64,000 bases of DNA from Phoronis australis (Eukaryota; Phoronida; Phoronidae), in assembly GCA_002633005.1 (NCBI GenBank), contig NMRA01000152.1:702707-766706 (forward strand), in the 5' to 3' direction. The notes beneath the pieces were generated by a model. That model was not told where the DNA came from. It saw only the letters and a list, made by a program, of their open reading frames with translations, and ran no database searches. Position 1 is the first letter of the stretch; each line of letters begins with the position of its first letter. Positions 20,692 to 32,767 of this stretch are shown here, piece after piece. The translations under genes and the position numbers were made by a program.

Positions 20692-21518
20692 AACAAATGC
20701 CACACAGAGCAGGCATAAGCAGTGTATTATACAATAACTTTGCACTATTCATGCTGAAGCCCTGGCCGTAGATACAATGCAAGCAAGTCCTGCACGCAAC
20801 TCTGTTGGCATGTCTGAGGTGAGCTTGCTAGGGTATAAGTTCTTCAATTTCGGGAAAAAATAATTGCTAAAATTGTCATTTTTCTATTTTACAGAGGGTC
20901 ACCACATTGTTGCAAATGTTTAAATTTTTACCTAATGTTGTTCGGTAATAGCACGCCATACAAATCATGCTAAAAGCAGATTAAACTTTCATGAAAAATT
21001 AATTTTGTTGAGAAATTTAACAAAATGAAATTTCACTCATTCGCCATATTGTGTCCCAAACTGAAGAATTTTTACCGCACTTTGTTTAATGTCTGAACGA
21101 GGCATTTGACTTATTTTAGCCAGAAAAAATACCATCAATCTAGGTACACTCCTGTTAGCTTCTCAGGCACGTATCAAAAATGATTGGTGACCCAGGTGTG
21201 CAAGCTCCAGTTTTCCTTTTTCTGTGCAGCCTGTGAAATGAACCTTTCAGCGTCCTTACGGGTGTTTTTAACTGATTTTCACCGGTAATTAGTCAGCAAA
21301 CGTGAGTAAGAGACTGATCTATCAGAAGCATTCTCTTCCAAATCATTATTTTTTTTTATTCCAACATAAGTCAAATCAAGGTGGAATGATCATATATATA
21401 CAATGCACGCGCGCACCCAGCCTAAAAATGAGGGGCTCGAATTTTTGAGAATGAGGATCTTTTACTAGGATTTACGGGGACTGTTCAGAGCTATGAATTG
21501 TGCATTTGCCCAACTCTC
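20692..21518. repeat. 827-bp tandem near-identical segment, copy 1
   Basis: It begins AACAAATGCCACACAGAGC and ends CCAACTCTC just before the N at 21519. The sequence after that N restarts with AACAAATGCCACTCAGAGC and repeats the whole segment with only a few per cent of changes. Confidence 0.95.
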
Positions 21519-21519
21519 N

Positions 21520-22347
21520 AACAAATGCCACTCAGAGCAGGCATAAGCAGTGTATTATACAATAATTTTGCACTATTCATGCTGAAGCCCTGGCCATAGA
21601 GACAATGCAAGCAAGTCCTGCACGCAACTCTGTTGGCATATCTGAGGTGAGCTTGCTAGGGTAAAAGTTCTTCAATTTCGGGAAAAAATAATTGCTAAAA
21701 TTGTCATATTTCTATTTTGCAGAGGGTCACCACATTGTTGCAAATGTTCAAATTTTTACCAAATGTTGTTCGGTAATAGCACGCCATACAAATCATGTTA
21801 AAAGCAGATTAAACTTTCATGAAAAAGTTAATTTGGTTGAGAAATTTAACAAAATGAAATTTCATTCATTCGCCATATTGTGTCCAAAACTAAAGAATTT
21901 TTACCGCACTTTGTTTAATGTCTGAACGAGGCATTTGACTTATTTTAGCCAGAAAAAATACCATCAATCTAGGTACACTCCTGTTAGCTTCTCAGGCACG
22001 TATCAAAAATGATTGGTGACCCAGGTGTGCAAGCTCCAGTTTTCCTTTTTCTGTGCAGCCTGTGAAATGAACCTTTCAGCGTCCTTACGGGTGTTTTTAA
22101 CTGATTTTCACCGGTAATTAGTCAGCAAACGTGAGTAAGAGACTGATCTATCAGAAGCATTCTCTTCCAAATCATTATTTTTTTTTATTCCAACATAAGT
22201 CAAATCAAGGTGGAATGATCATATATATACAATGCACGCGCGCACCCAGCCTAAAAATGAGGGGCTCGAATTTTTGAGAATGAGGATCTTTTACTAGGAT
22301 TTACGGGGACCGTTCAGAGCTATGAATTGTGCATTTGCCGAACTCTC
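21520..22347. repeat. 827-bp tandem near-identical segment, copy 2
   Basis: Second copy of 20692-21518, continuing past its end into unique sequence (GTAGTTCCTGTC). The only open frame of note (77 codons, 21692-21925) arises from single-base differences and is not supported as a gene. Confidence 0.95.
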
Positions 22348-22430
22348 GTAGTTCCTGTCTTATTAGTTTGCAACTTTTTATTCGATTTTTTTTTGTTTCT
22401 CTGAAGCACACCTTTTTGTTCACAAAAAAC
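22250..22430. repeat. dispersed repeat also present at 29070-29245
   Basis: AAAATGAGGGGCTCGAATTTTTGA...TTTACGGGG...GAATTGTGCATTTGCCGAA...TTTTTGTTTCTCTGA is shared with 29070-29245 at clear but diverged identity. It also occurs at the end of the 827-bp segment copy 1. Non-coding; the family is unidentified. Confidence 0.65.
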
Positions 22431-22439
22431 TGTTACAAA

Positions 22440-25130
22440 AGTGATGTCACGTGATAGTAACGCATTGACGTAAACTTGATGTCAAGCTGTAGAGAAATAC
22501 AGTTTTAAAAATCAGATTGCAATAAAATAATCCATTTAGTAACATCAGGTTCCAGAACAATATATTAGTTAGAAGTACTGGCTTACAATTGCTAGTAGCA
22601 CAGCGTTCCTACCTCTTGTGAGGATTATAGCAGCAGGACACATCAGAAGGGCCACAACAGCCATTTTGTTATTTAGGCCACTTACCGTGATTATGAAATT
22701 GGTCTCTAATTTTAGTAATTAAAGTGCTTGGAAAGAACTGACGGTTCGTTATATCTTGAGAGTTGGCTTGTAGCAACGTCATTTTTTCGCCAAGCATGGC
22801 CTCAATTGAATACTGAACTGACTGTCTGTTATTTACAAAACCACAACCATTTCCTATCTGTGTAGGGGACATATGTCATGGCCAACTTTTTAGCGATAAA
22901 AGGTTCGAAATCAAAATTTTATTTCTTCTATGTTACACGAATTTATTGCGAATTTAAAAACATAGTTTGCATAATGGTTGTGAAAAATACTACAACAGCG
23001 TCATTCTTCACCAAGCATGGTCTCGATTGAGTAGCAGACCAAAATCACCTTTTAATCACGGTATGTAAAGGAAATGTCATGACTTTATAGCGGTACAACT
23101 AGAGGTCTGAATTCAAAATTTGGTGTCTTTTATGTTACACGGGAAACGCAAGACTTCATGAGATTACGCGGGATATTGCCCTGTGTGAAATGCAAACACG
23201 TGATTATGGCTGGATTTTTCAAGTCGGCGTGGCAACCACTGTGATCTCATACACAAACACCGCAGATCAGGTGGGATATTTCCGTTAGCCTATTAGCCGA
23301 GCTCTAGGCTTCGTTGCTATGTAACCTCTGCTGCACTCTGTGTTTCCTCTCCACGAACACAATGACGCTCACTACTGTCAACAAACCAATCACAAGCTAT
23401 GTCCTGTACTTTTGTCAGATCAGTCGTCACACTCACGCACAACCAGAAATGCCTAAGCGACTAAGCCCCTCAGTACTACCGCCTGAGCTGGACCAGAGCA
23501 GCTGTCGCTAATGCTAGCCTGCTCTCTACGTAACGCTACGTAACGGACTAAGACTGGAACGACGATAGATGGCGCATGCAACTGTCACCGCTTTGCGGGG
23601 AAAGGTTGCTGTGGCGACTTCATCAGATCGTAATTTGCAACGATACGCACAGGCATCATTACTTCGAAACATGAACAGTATCATAACTTATCATCTTTAG
23701 TCCTGATTAAGTAAAAATCTAAGAATCGGCCGGAGCGTGATGTAGGACTTTATCGTACCGGTATCAAGTACAGCCAAATATCTACAACTGATTTTGAAAC
23801 TCTCAAGTAGATGACTGTAGAATTCTATTTTGGATTTTATACCAATCTGGTAACTCGAGTTTGGTGGTGTTTGCAAAAAATGATAAAATCTGCTATTACA
23901 GACGGAGCGTCACGTATGATTTACTTCGATATGGCTGACTATCTGGTCTCCTATATCCTGATCAGGAGCATTGTCAGCCGAGCGAGACCCCAGGCTTAGA
24001 CACGTCATACACGCTCGGCCTTGACAAAGCCTGTCTTGAAAACTATTTTTGTGCGAATCCCGGATTCAGTTACACATGTCAAACAATGCTATATTTCTTG
24101 TCATCATGATGATATTGTTGGGAATAGCTTGGTATCATATAACAAAACCATGAGCGGAGGATACACGCCGGATTTTGGTCATGATATTGACACGTGCTGT
24201 AATCCAATTCACAGCGTCCCCGACTCAAGATAAATCGACACTACTCGGCAAACATTCTCATGCCTGTGCAAGATATTTGCTTTAGGATCAAGTTCTTCTG
24301 TGATCAAATACCAAGACTTATTTTTGTCACAAGAGTCCATTCACTTACTAGAGATGTAACGTTCTCATAGTTACACTTGAGATATGTCAGGAATGAAATA
24401 ATCGCGACGAGAGATCTCTAACAAGAATATCTTACGACTCCTCACTCTAAATGTAAATAGACAGGAAAATGGCAATAAATACCGTAAGCGACAAGAGTCG
24501 GAGCGAAGGAAAGGTACGGCCCTAAAGATATCTACAGGGATTACCGTAAAATTCCGAACAACAAACGTAAACCACACCCGTGGTTTGCTAATCATCGACA
24601 GTTCCACTATTGGGACCAAAACATATTGTCCGTGCTTAATAAAGGTTTCCAAATGTTCTGGTGTCCTTCGAAATCTTTTATTTAGTTTTGCTAGCTTATC
24701 CAGTAAAATGCATTTTTCTCCCTCTGGCGGAGCGACGGCTAACAAGAACTACTTGCGTGAAACTTGTTAACATATTACTTAAAATTTGTTTTTCCACCGC
24801 TATCGTAAATAACACACTGCAGGTGAATATTCTGCGTGGACGTTGATGTTCATGGACATTTTCTTAGATAAACAAGGGAATCCGGAAACCTTCTGAAAAC
24901 ACAGGTGCCAGAATAACACTGCCAAAAACTAGTGTTGTGACACTAGAAATTCATTTTTATAAACTAAACCAGCTAGTTGTTTAAACACGCGTTTTTATAC
25001 GACTTACTGGCAAGATTTACAATCTGCAAACATCGGTCGTTATAATATTTTATGATGCGTTTCCGTGGTTCCCCGTTTTCGACTACATCGGGATTACTTA
25101 GTGGGTATTAAAAAGATACATCATTTCTCT
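22440..25130. other. no supported gene
   Basis: Short frames only (the longest 124 codons at 24371-24745 on the minus strand, without a domain). I see no splice-supported exon. Confidence 0.35.
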
Positions 25131-25136
25131 GATAAC

Positions 25137-25610
25137 AATATTTAGGACAGGTTTTTTAACAGGGTCGTTTTCCAATCACTTGGCATTTAATTGCAAACAA
25201 CTTGAAAATCATTAAAAATGTGTGCCTTAGATAAATTGATCTGAAACCCTCTTCCTATTAAAAGCCTAAACGCATAAACCAGTTTTTGTATTTTTGCACC
25301 TTTGGGATTTGTCATCGTGAAATAGGGATATTTTTTTATCGTGACATTGGATGACTTCTTAGTAACTGAATGACAGCAATATTTAGGATACTTTTTTTAA
25401 CCCGGTCGTTTTCCAATCACTTGGCATTTAATTAAATGTAAGCATCGTAAAAATCGTCGAAAATGTCTGCTTTAGGTCATTTGCTGTTGTAAATTGTTCT
25501 GAAACATTTTCTAATACAAACCGCAAAACCTCAACGCATAGCCAGTTTTTTTGTATTTTTGCACCTTTGGAATTTGTCATCGTGAAATACCATATTTTTA
25601 ATCAAGACTT
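25137..25610. repeat. diverged tandem duplication, two units of about 235 bp
   Basis: Unit 1 (about 25137-25351) and unit 2 (about 25376-25610) share CAATATTTAGGA, GGTCGTTTTCCAATCACTTG, GTATTTTTGCACCTTTGG and TTTGTCATCGTGAAATA in the same order. Several indels separate them, so the duplication is old. Confidence 0.85.
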
Positions 25611-26085
25611 CGAATGTTTTCCTAGAAAATGAATGACGTGTTACTGAAAAATTCACCCTATCGTGAACTTTTGAACCGTAAAATGTCTTGCACTTTGAAG
25701 TGATCCTACGCACAGTCAACTGTTACAAACATCTGCATCCCTCCAAACTGCCTCATTTTATGTACTACGATGCAAGTATAACAAAGGATGTAAAGTCTGT
25801 TTTGAAACTAACTAAGATGTCGTAACTTCAAACTCTTTTGCTAATACGATGGAGAGGCTTAAACGGAAACATATACTGTGGGCTTTAAAGTTGACCAGCT
25901 GACAGATCAATGAGCTATACCTCCTGCAGGTTAGACAAGGTCCATTGTTAACCCCAGAAGGAAGTAGGTGAACTATTGTTCGGTCTCTCCAAGTGGGCGG
26001 GGTGTGATGACTAGGCAATTTGTGAATAGATGGTTCATTTATCGTGCAGGTCAACCGTCAACAGATTGAAGCCAATTCGGAGTTA

Positions 26086-26102
26086 TCATCATCACCACCA
26101 CC

Positions 26103-26136
<34 letters not shown>

Positions 26137-26142
26137 TCATCA
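26086..26142. repeat. CCA/CAT trinucleotide microsatellite
   Basis: A run of CAC/CCA triplets followed by CAT triplets. The overlapping 63-codon frame with poly-Pro and poly-Ser is an artefact of this repeat. Confidence 0.95.
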
Positions 26143-26239
26143 TTACTGTTGTTATTGTTCTTATTCCTATCGTCGATGCAGCTGTTACTGTTGTTAGGTC
26201 GAACTGTTATTGCGTGCATTTATACCCATACATAGTGCA

Positions 26240-27740
26240 AACAATGGTAATTAATAAAACACATAAAGAATCGAAGACCAGTGTAAATGATAACCGTGAT
26301 TAGTTTATACTCAGGGAAACATTAGTAATACATAGATTTAACTATCAGTTGTAATAAAATAGACTATGTAAGGCTAAAGCATAGTATTTATTGTCTGCAA
26401 TGATTTCAGACGTAAATTTCCTCTTAATCCGGGGTTAGTGGCAAATATTTTGTATGTCGACGGTTTTATGTTTCTCCCCTCGGTCAGAACTTTCCGCCAT
26501 ATTCATGTTTCGCAATCGGTAATAATTATGGTATGCACAATTTACAAAGGCAGCTACTATTAGAAGTTTCATGAAGCTTCCTTGAAAATGCTTCATTACA
26601 CCACTGATGGGTAAACGAGGAAGTGACAGATGATGTCGCAATCTTGAAGACTCATACCAAAGCCTGGTCATTCAGTTAAAATCATGCGCCGCATTTATTT
26701 ACATTTTAGGTACCTTAAACTTCAATTGATTCGATCAGTATTATTGTAGTTGAGTAGTATTGTTGTTGCTTGTGAAAATAACTTGGCATTAAGTTTTTCG
26801 GTTTGGAGACGCATTGGCTGATAAATGAGCTATTTAAAAATGTGCACATCTAAATACAAATTCTCGTAATGGCTACAATATACTATCAAGAGAGAAATAG
26901 GGAACTTTTCTTTGGCGCACTCTATAGTAATGAGAGGAACAATGGTCTAGGGTGCATGCGATGACACCTACTGTTACTTGGGCTATTACTGGGATTACAC
27001 CTAGTTGGGAACTGTATGTCTCATGCAAGCTATTGTGTTTGTGAAATGTTGGGTTAAAGTATTATTAAAGGGGCATCATCGGCGACCATGAAACAAGGCT
27101 AAAATGAGCAAATTTGAACGAGATTACGTCACTTAATCTCAGACAACACTGCAGCCATTGTGTTTTTCTTTTGTCATTGTTTTCACAAACGTCTGTGAGG
27201 CATAGAACTCTCGACTTCTCCCGTTGTTGAGCCAAGCAACCAGCTTCAGATACGGCCGCCTTACTCGCCAGCTCGTTTTGTTTGGCACGTAATTTTAAAG
27301 TGAATTATCAGGTTTTCGAGTTTGCAAAGTGGGTTTGCTCAATAATAAAATCGAGCCTTGTAAAATTAGCCGCCGACTCCTGGCGTAGGTCATTAGACAA
27401 GTGAGCGAGGAATTTCAATCAATGGGACATTGTCGTTTTTACTGCGTTCATGGGTTAAACTTGAGCTATAGAACAAATAAAATCCGCTGTGTTTTTTGTG
27501 GTTCTATTACGAATTAAATACGCATAAAACAACTTATTGCCATAGGATTCCATTTCCATACCAACTCAAGTCAAATTTGCAATTTTACTGATTTTCTTGA
27601 ATGGTTTATGATTTCTACCGATGTTCTCGTTGATAACAGAAATCATGTCTTTGTAAGGGCTATTACTGGACCAATGAATAAAATGTGAAATTCTATTTTC
27701 ATTTTTAGCCAGCGCTGAACAGGGCGAAATGCATTTTCAG
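26240..27740. other. no supported gene
   Basis: AT-rich sequence with small frames only and no recognisable element. Confidence 0.35.
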
Positions 27741-27749
27741 TATTTCTTG

Positions 27750-27836
27750 GGATCGATAGCGCTACGCCAGCAAAGCGTACGTTGGCTGCCGGCAGCCGCG
27801 AAAGTTCCAGGTTCGAATCCGCTCTCGGGCTGATCT
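27750..27836 (+). mobile_element. possible tRNA-derived SINE fragment
   Basis: A perfect B-box-like GGTTCGAATCC lies at 27810-27820, with a weak A-box-like TAGCGCTACGCC upstream. No cloverleaf can be drawn with confidence, so a SINE relic is more likely than a tRNA gene. Confidence 0.3.
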
Positions 27837-27839
27837 AAC

Positions 27840-29065
27840 GATAAACCTCTTTCGTCGCCAACGGTGTCGATTTTAGTCGAAAGTTGGAAACAATTTCAGG
27901 TTCACACTTATAATCAATCAAAAGTACAATGTAAGCTTGGATGTCAAAGGTCAAGCCATTTCTGGAAGACGTGAGTGGAATACAAACCCACCCGCTAGGC
28001 GTCTCCCCAGGGCAGTCCAGCGCTCAATTTCTTACCCAAATGTATACTATTGAGAGATCTTACTTCTCCAATTTGCTTCAGCTTTCAAGCTTCTCAATTT
28101 TTCTCTCGTACACTAGGCCTACAGGAGCTAGATTCATACACCTTGGGCTTTTAACACTATGATTCGCACTGTGCTTGCGCACTGCACGGCAGCCACTTTC
28201 GCGGCTCCCAGCAATGAACGAAACAACTGATGGTCAGAGGTAGGGCCTCGAGTTCAGCTAGATTCGACTAGATCTTGTAAAGATCGGAGATTTGTAATAA
28301 AATCACAAAAACACAACTTATATCGTTTTTTTCGCCCTAGTCAATACTTACATGAACTTTAAGCAACCCTATCAAAAAGCCCCAAATGCATTTTTCGACG
28401 TAAAATTGAGTCCCTTGAGCATTGAGCTGTAAATACCCCTCCCTCCACACAATAAAGATAACGCCAGCGAATTTCTACCCCGCACTTCTAAATAAGGAGT
28501 TCATCGGGTAGGCACCTAATCAGTGCAGTGCTGACAGTGACGTTACGCAACTTACGGGTGTAGCGTGTAATTTGAAGTTTTATTCAACTCGCAATTCGAC
28601 CCAGACGAATATAATTGTTTTCACCACAAACGCTTTCAATTTAAGGAAATGTTATTTTCTAACACTGAATGGAAACTCAAAGCTTACATAAGTGCACCTT
28701 TGAATAGTCGTGAGTAGTACGGACGCGCCATGAGTAAAAGCGGCAAGCATGTCCCGACAATTAAGGCGTACTTCATTCACATTTACTTCGAGATTATTTG
28801 CCATGAAACTGTTGTCATGTGTTAGTAAATGGAAGAGCAATCAATGAATGTAACAGAAATTATTTCACGAGGAGGTATCCGTGAAAACGACTATTAGCCC
28901 CATAACAAAAATCAACTTCTGACTTAGCTTTCACCGTTGTGTTCGTTACCGTGACTCAAGCACGATTACATTAAAAATTTACAGCATAGGCACCTCTTTT
29001 TAAACTATATTACATATTTAGCGTAAGATAATTAAACAAACGACACACTGTGCATCATTTTACAT
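27840..29065. other. no supported gene
   Basis: Only short frames and no clear repeat structure. Confidence 0.35.
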
Positions 29066-29069
29066 ACGG

Positions 29070-29245
29070 AAAATGGGGGGCTCAAATTTTTGAAATGTGG
29101 ACCTTTTACCTAAGATTTACGGGGTACCTTCAGAGCCTGAATTGTGCATTCGCCGAATTTTGATGGCTCCTGCCTTTTTAGTAGACTTTGTCTCGTTTTC
29201 TACTTTTTGGTAGTTTTTGTTTCTCTGAGGCGGACCTTCTTGCCC
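29070..29245. repeat. dispersed repeat, copy related to 22250-22430
   Basis: GGGGGGCTCAAATTTTTGAAATG, TTTACGGGG, GAATTGTGCATTCGCCGAATTTT and TTTTTGTTTCTCTGAGG align to the copies at 21.4 and 22.3 kb. Confidence 0.65.
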
Positions 29246-29249
29246 CGGC

Positions 29250-31670
29250 ACTTCTCCAAATGAGGGAGGGGGGGCGGGCACGTTCAGGTCCTCCGAATCC
29301 CCCTCCGCCTGGGTGCGCGCATGTTTTATTGAGAAACAAACTTCTTAGATATCAAGATTTTGTTGAAGACACAAAGACTACTGGGTCGCAATCATACATA
29401 AACGTTGCCTCCTATTAAAAATCGATTCCTTTCATCATGTGTCGTTGTCTAATCTCAAATTGCGCACTATGACTCTACTGCTCACGACTAATGTAAAGGG
29501 CGCAGGACCCGCACCGTAGTTATAGTGTTACACTGTTTTAAGAGCTGTTGTTAATGCGACAATATCGGCGATTTATCACCCGCTTGTGCATTGCTTTCTT
29601 ATCTGGGAATGCAGTTTCATTGACTCACCCGAGTTGTGTCTGCTTCTCTGTTATACACGAATCAGGTGAAATAACCTGAAAGGGTTTTGTGAAATCAACC
29701 TTAACGTGAAATCCACTCCCAAGCTTTGCTGACGGAAGCTAAACCCCACATGATAAATGGCAAAACATTAACTAAGAAGTCGTCAACCTTTATTTCAGCG
29801 AATGGCTGTCAGACTGTGCTACTAATTAACAAAAAGCACAACGGATTTTGTTGTATTAAGCTTATAACCCCAAAAATTGTATCCAATCAACAATTCGTTT
29901 TTCGACTGCGAAATCGATTAAGAAGTCCTACAACACAATTGGAGAGCATAGACAGTGCCCGAGGGTGGGAATTCTTCTCTATTTTTCTCGGAGCTGTAGC
30001 CGGCAGCTAGACCAATTAGAACAGCAACCAAATAAAAGAGTAGACTCGAAACAAAAGCCCATTCGGAGGAGCCGGCCGGCGGCTTCCACGAAAAGGTCAG
30101 ACGCGCTTTTGTAGTGCTTTGTTTCAAAAACATTACCCTTTTTGTAGGATTTGTTTCCATAAATCTCGACAGTTTCATAAGAATTCTTGCACAGGTAAAT
30201 TTCAACCCATCAAGATTGATACAGTGCAACGTTGTTAAAATAGGTAAATATTTTGCAACCAAACTTTGAAATAAAAAATAATATTGAAAACCCTTATAGA
30301 TTTGGGCAGTAAAATACGCTTCAGTGGAGATTTTCGAGCTCCCAAAGTGAACCGCTTACGTAGAAAACTAGCAACCTAGGGATTTTTGATAAGGAACTCT
30401 TTCTTTCAGAAACCTTACGGGCGGCTCGTCTCCTGCCCTAAACCTCCTCTATGAGAGTGCATCCCCCTTTCCTCCAAGACAATAGTCCGATCCAAAAGTC
30501 GCACACGGTGAAGTCGTAGAAAATCCGAGTGTGTAGACAAGGATTAAACAGACATTTGAATAGGATCAAGCAGAGACAGCGCNGTTCCTGTAAAATGTAT
30601 TCTCTCATTTGATCCTCCACGTCAACTGGTCGGCTTTTGCTTGTGTACAAGCACAACGATTTTACGCATTACAAGTAACTGCGCAGTGCGAGGTATCGTT
30701 CCTGGTTCAGAAATGATTTTCACAAGTACAAGGGCAAGGGACGCCCATCCCCTCCACTACGTCTTGTCGGACTAGCCGACGATTGGCTTCGGATGATCCC
30801 AACTACCCAGTTCCCTTCCTGTGTTGAGACTAGGACCCAGTAAAAGTACTGGTTCCTAGGTTGAGATGATCGTACCTATTGTGTTGTGCAAAAACAGGAT
30901 AGATCGCCCCAAAGTTGCCAAGGCTTGTTGTTCTGTACTTAACACTTCATGAACCCGTGGCAAACAATTATAGCGTCAATGAAAAATAAATCACGCACCA
31001 TCAAACTGGGAAAACATCGCCCACAACAACAGGTTTATGCGGTCATTCCTTGAAAAATAATATAATGGAATCGCCATAACAGACGCCGCCTAATGTTTCT
31101 GCCCACGATTTTTTTATTCGGCCGGTATTATAAAAATGCCCTGGCGCTCGTTTGAATAACAATTACCTGTGACGTATTTGTCACCCATGGTTTTGAACTG
31201 AGAGAAGTACGTGAGTCATTCGAGCAACTGGTCAGCGACTCCAGGTCGATACAGCTGTTCTTGTGTGCTGAGGGATAGTCCCGGGGATAGTGTTAGTTAA
31301 GTACCCAGAGACAATATGCAGGCAGAAGAATTAGCATTGTCCTTAAGTGGCATGCAACGTTTAGTTAATAATTTATCTTCATTAAAATTGTCTGACAATA
31401 AGGCTCGTACCTTGTGTGTTTTCACATTGAATAAACTAACATATTTCATGAGCTGCCCATTTCTTGGTGTATTCCGTCACGAAAACAGATTTATTTAGCC
31501 CGCATACGGTTATAAAATTGTTTCTTCGTGAGAGCTGGCCGTTCTACAAGTTGACTTCCCAAGGCGTCATACCGGAATCATTGTACGCATATTATGCTCT
31601 CAATAACAAATTGTCAGTTTTGCATCTGAATCTCAGAAATCACCTCTCGTCTGAGTAAGGTACAAATTGA
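29250..31670. other. no supported gene; single N at 30583
   Basis: Small frames only. A G-rich tract lies at 29264-29280. The lone N at 30583 may be another assembly join, although I see no duplication around it. Confidence 0.35.
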
Positions 31671-31678
31671 GACCAAGT

Positions 31679-31850
31679 TTACAGGGCAGATCCAGAATTT
31701 TGAATTGGGAGGAGGGGCTAGGGCAGAGTATTAGCCAGGATTTTACCCGTCAGACATTCGTACCTCCGAACTGTCGCCAAATGGAATATGGGAGAATTTT
31801 AGGGGGCCATGGCCCCCTTGCCGCCTCCCCCTAAATCCGCCACTGGTTTA
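31679..31850. mobile_element. TIR MITE family 2, copy 1
   Basis: The left end CAGGGCAGATCCAGAATTTTGA and the right end CCCCTAAATCCGCCACTGG are inverted-repeat-like (CAGTGGCGGATCCAG type). The interior (GGCTAGGGCAGAGTATTA, GGGAGAATTTTAGGGG) matches the reverse complement of 49436-49577. Non-coding. Confidence 0.7.
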
Positions 31851-31854
31851 TAGC

Positions 31855-32671
31855 TGCAAATGGCCGTCTAAATCAAAAGTTCGCTTCTTGGACCGGACGC
31901 CGGTTTGTTTTAGCCACTATAAAAATGTACATGTAGATTCGAAAAATAGACTTGGCTCCAAAGCCTATACAAATTTCATTGCTTCAGTTCTTACTAAACC
32001 TGCACAGCGAGCGTTATTCAACAAAAATACGTGTAGTCTATAAGGAGCTGTAGACCGGTTCTATTGTGAAGTTTGATTGCAACTCCTGCCTTGTATAAAC
32101 ATATTTATATGGGCAACCAGTTTTTAATAAATTGCAAAGCAGATTGACATCACTGGTGTAATGTATCAACTATACACAGTTAGAGATGTAACGTGATATT
32201 TAGCTGACTAAGATTCTATACTGAAAGCCACCTGTGCAACACTTATTTTCGTGAACCATGGTGACCAGGAGAGCTGCTGACACGAGAAGGGCCAAATAGT
32301 ATTCATACCGTCAAAAGCTAGATAATAAAGTTCTACACAACAGAAGATTAATGAAATTGAAATTGATGACGCAGTGATGGTAGTTGCGCAACGTGTCGCA
32401 ATCCGGAAGTTTTCCTCTATAATTATTCTTCGTATAAAACCTGTTTTTATGTCCTGGTACAAGCACGGTTAGTGTTTTTTAATGAACTTGTAGCATGTGA
32501 AGCATTGCGCATGCTCGTGAACTTCGCGAGGTTGTTCGCCTCGCTTACTGTTTGAACAATAAATAGCACCCTGCTACAGAGTTGACTACCAAATTGCAGT
32601 AATACCCTCTTGCGCAGCGACGCGTTTGTGAACTCGAATCGCCGTAGCTCAAACTCGTCAAACCGCTGAAA
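31855..32671. other. upstream region of the SLC6 gene
   Basis: No TATA box is obvious. It contains the presumed promoter and 5' UTR of first exon 1a; the final 200 bp are richer in CpG (ACTTCGCGAGG, GCGCAGCGACGCG) than the surroundings, as in some invertebrate promoters. The start of transcription cannot be fixed from sequence. Confidence 0.35.
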
Positions 32672-32767
32672 ATGGGTATGGGAAATAAGAAACAAGGATA
32701 TAATTTGGACAGCGATGTCAAACCTCCCGTGAGTGAAGAAAAAGTGAAACCACCTGAAAATGAAGCG
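32672..32767 (+). CDS. SLC6 alternative first exon 1a (32 residues)
   Basis: ATG in good context (GAAAATGGG) opens a hydrophilic, Lys/Pro/Glu-rich cytoplasmic N-terminus ([20 protein letters not shown]) and ends GAAGCG|GTAAGA in phase 0. Joining to the exon at 41542 across an 8.8-kb intron keeps the frame. Confidence 0.7.

Noticed and set aside
24371-24745. 124-codon minus-strand frame
   Set aside because: No recognisable domain; overlapping plus-strand frames of similar quality indicate chance.
26044-26235. Poly-Pro/poly-Ser frame
   Set aside because: Produced by the CCA/CAT microsatellite.
31316-31498. 60-codon frame with a Gag-like N-terminus
   Set aside because: The start looks plausible, but no capsid or zinc-knuckle segment follows, so there is no support for a retroelement.
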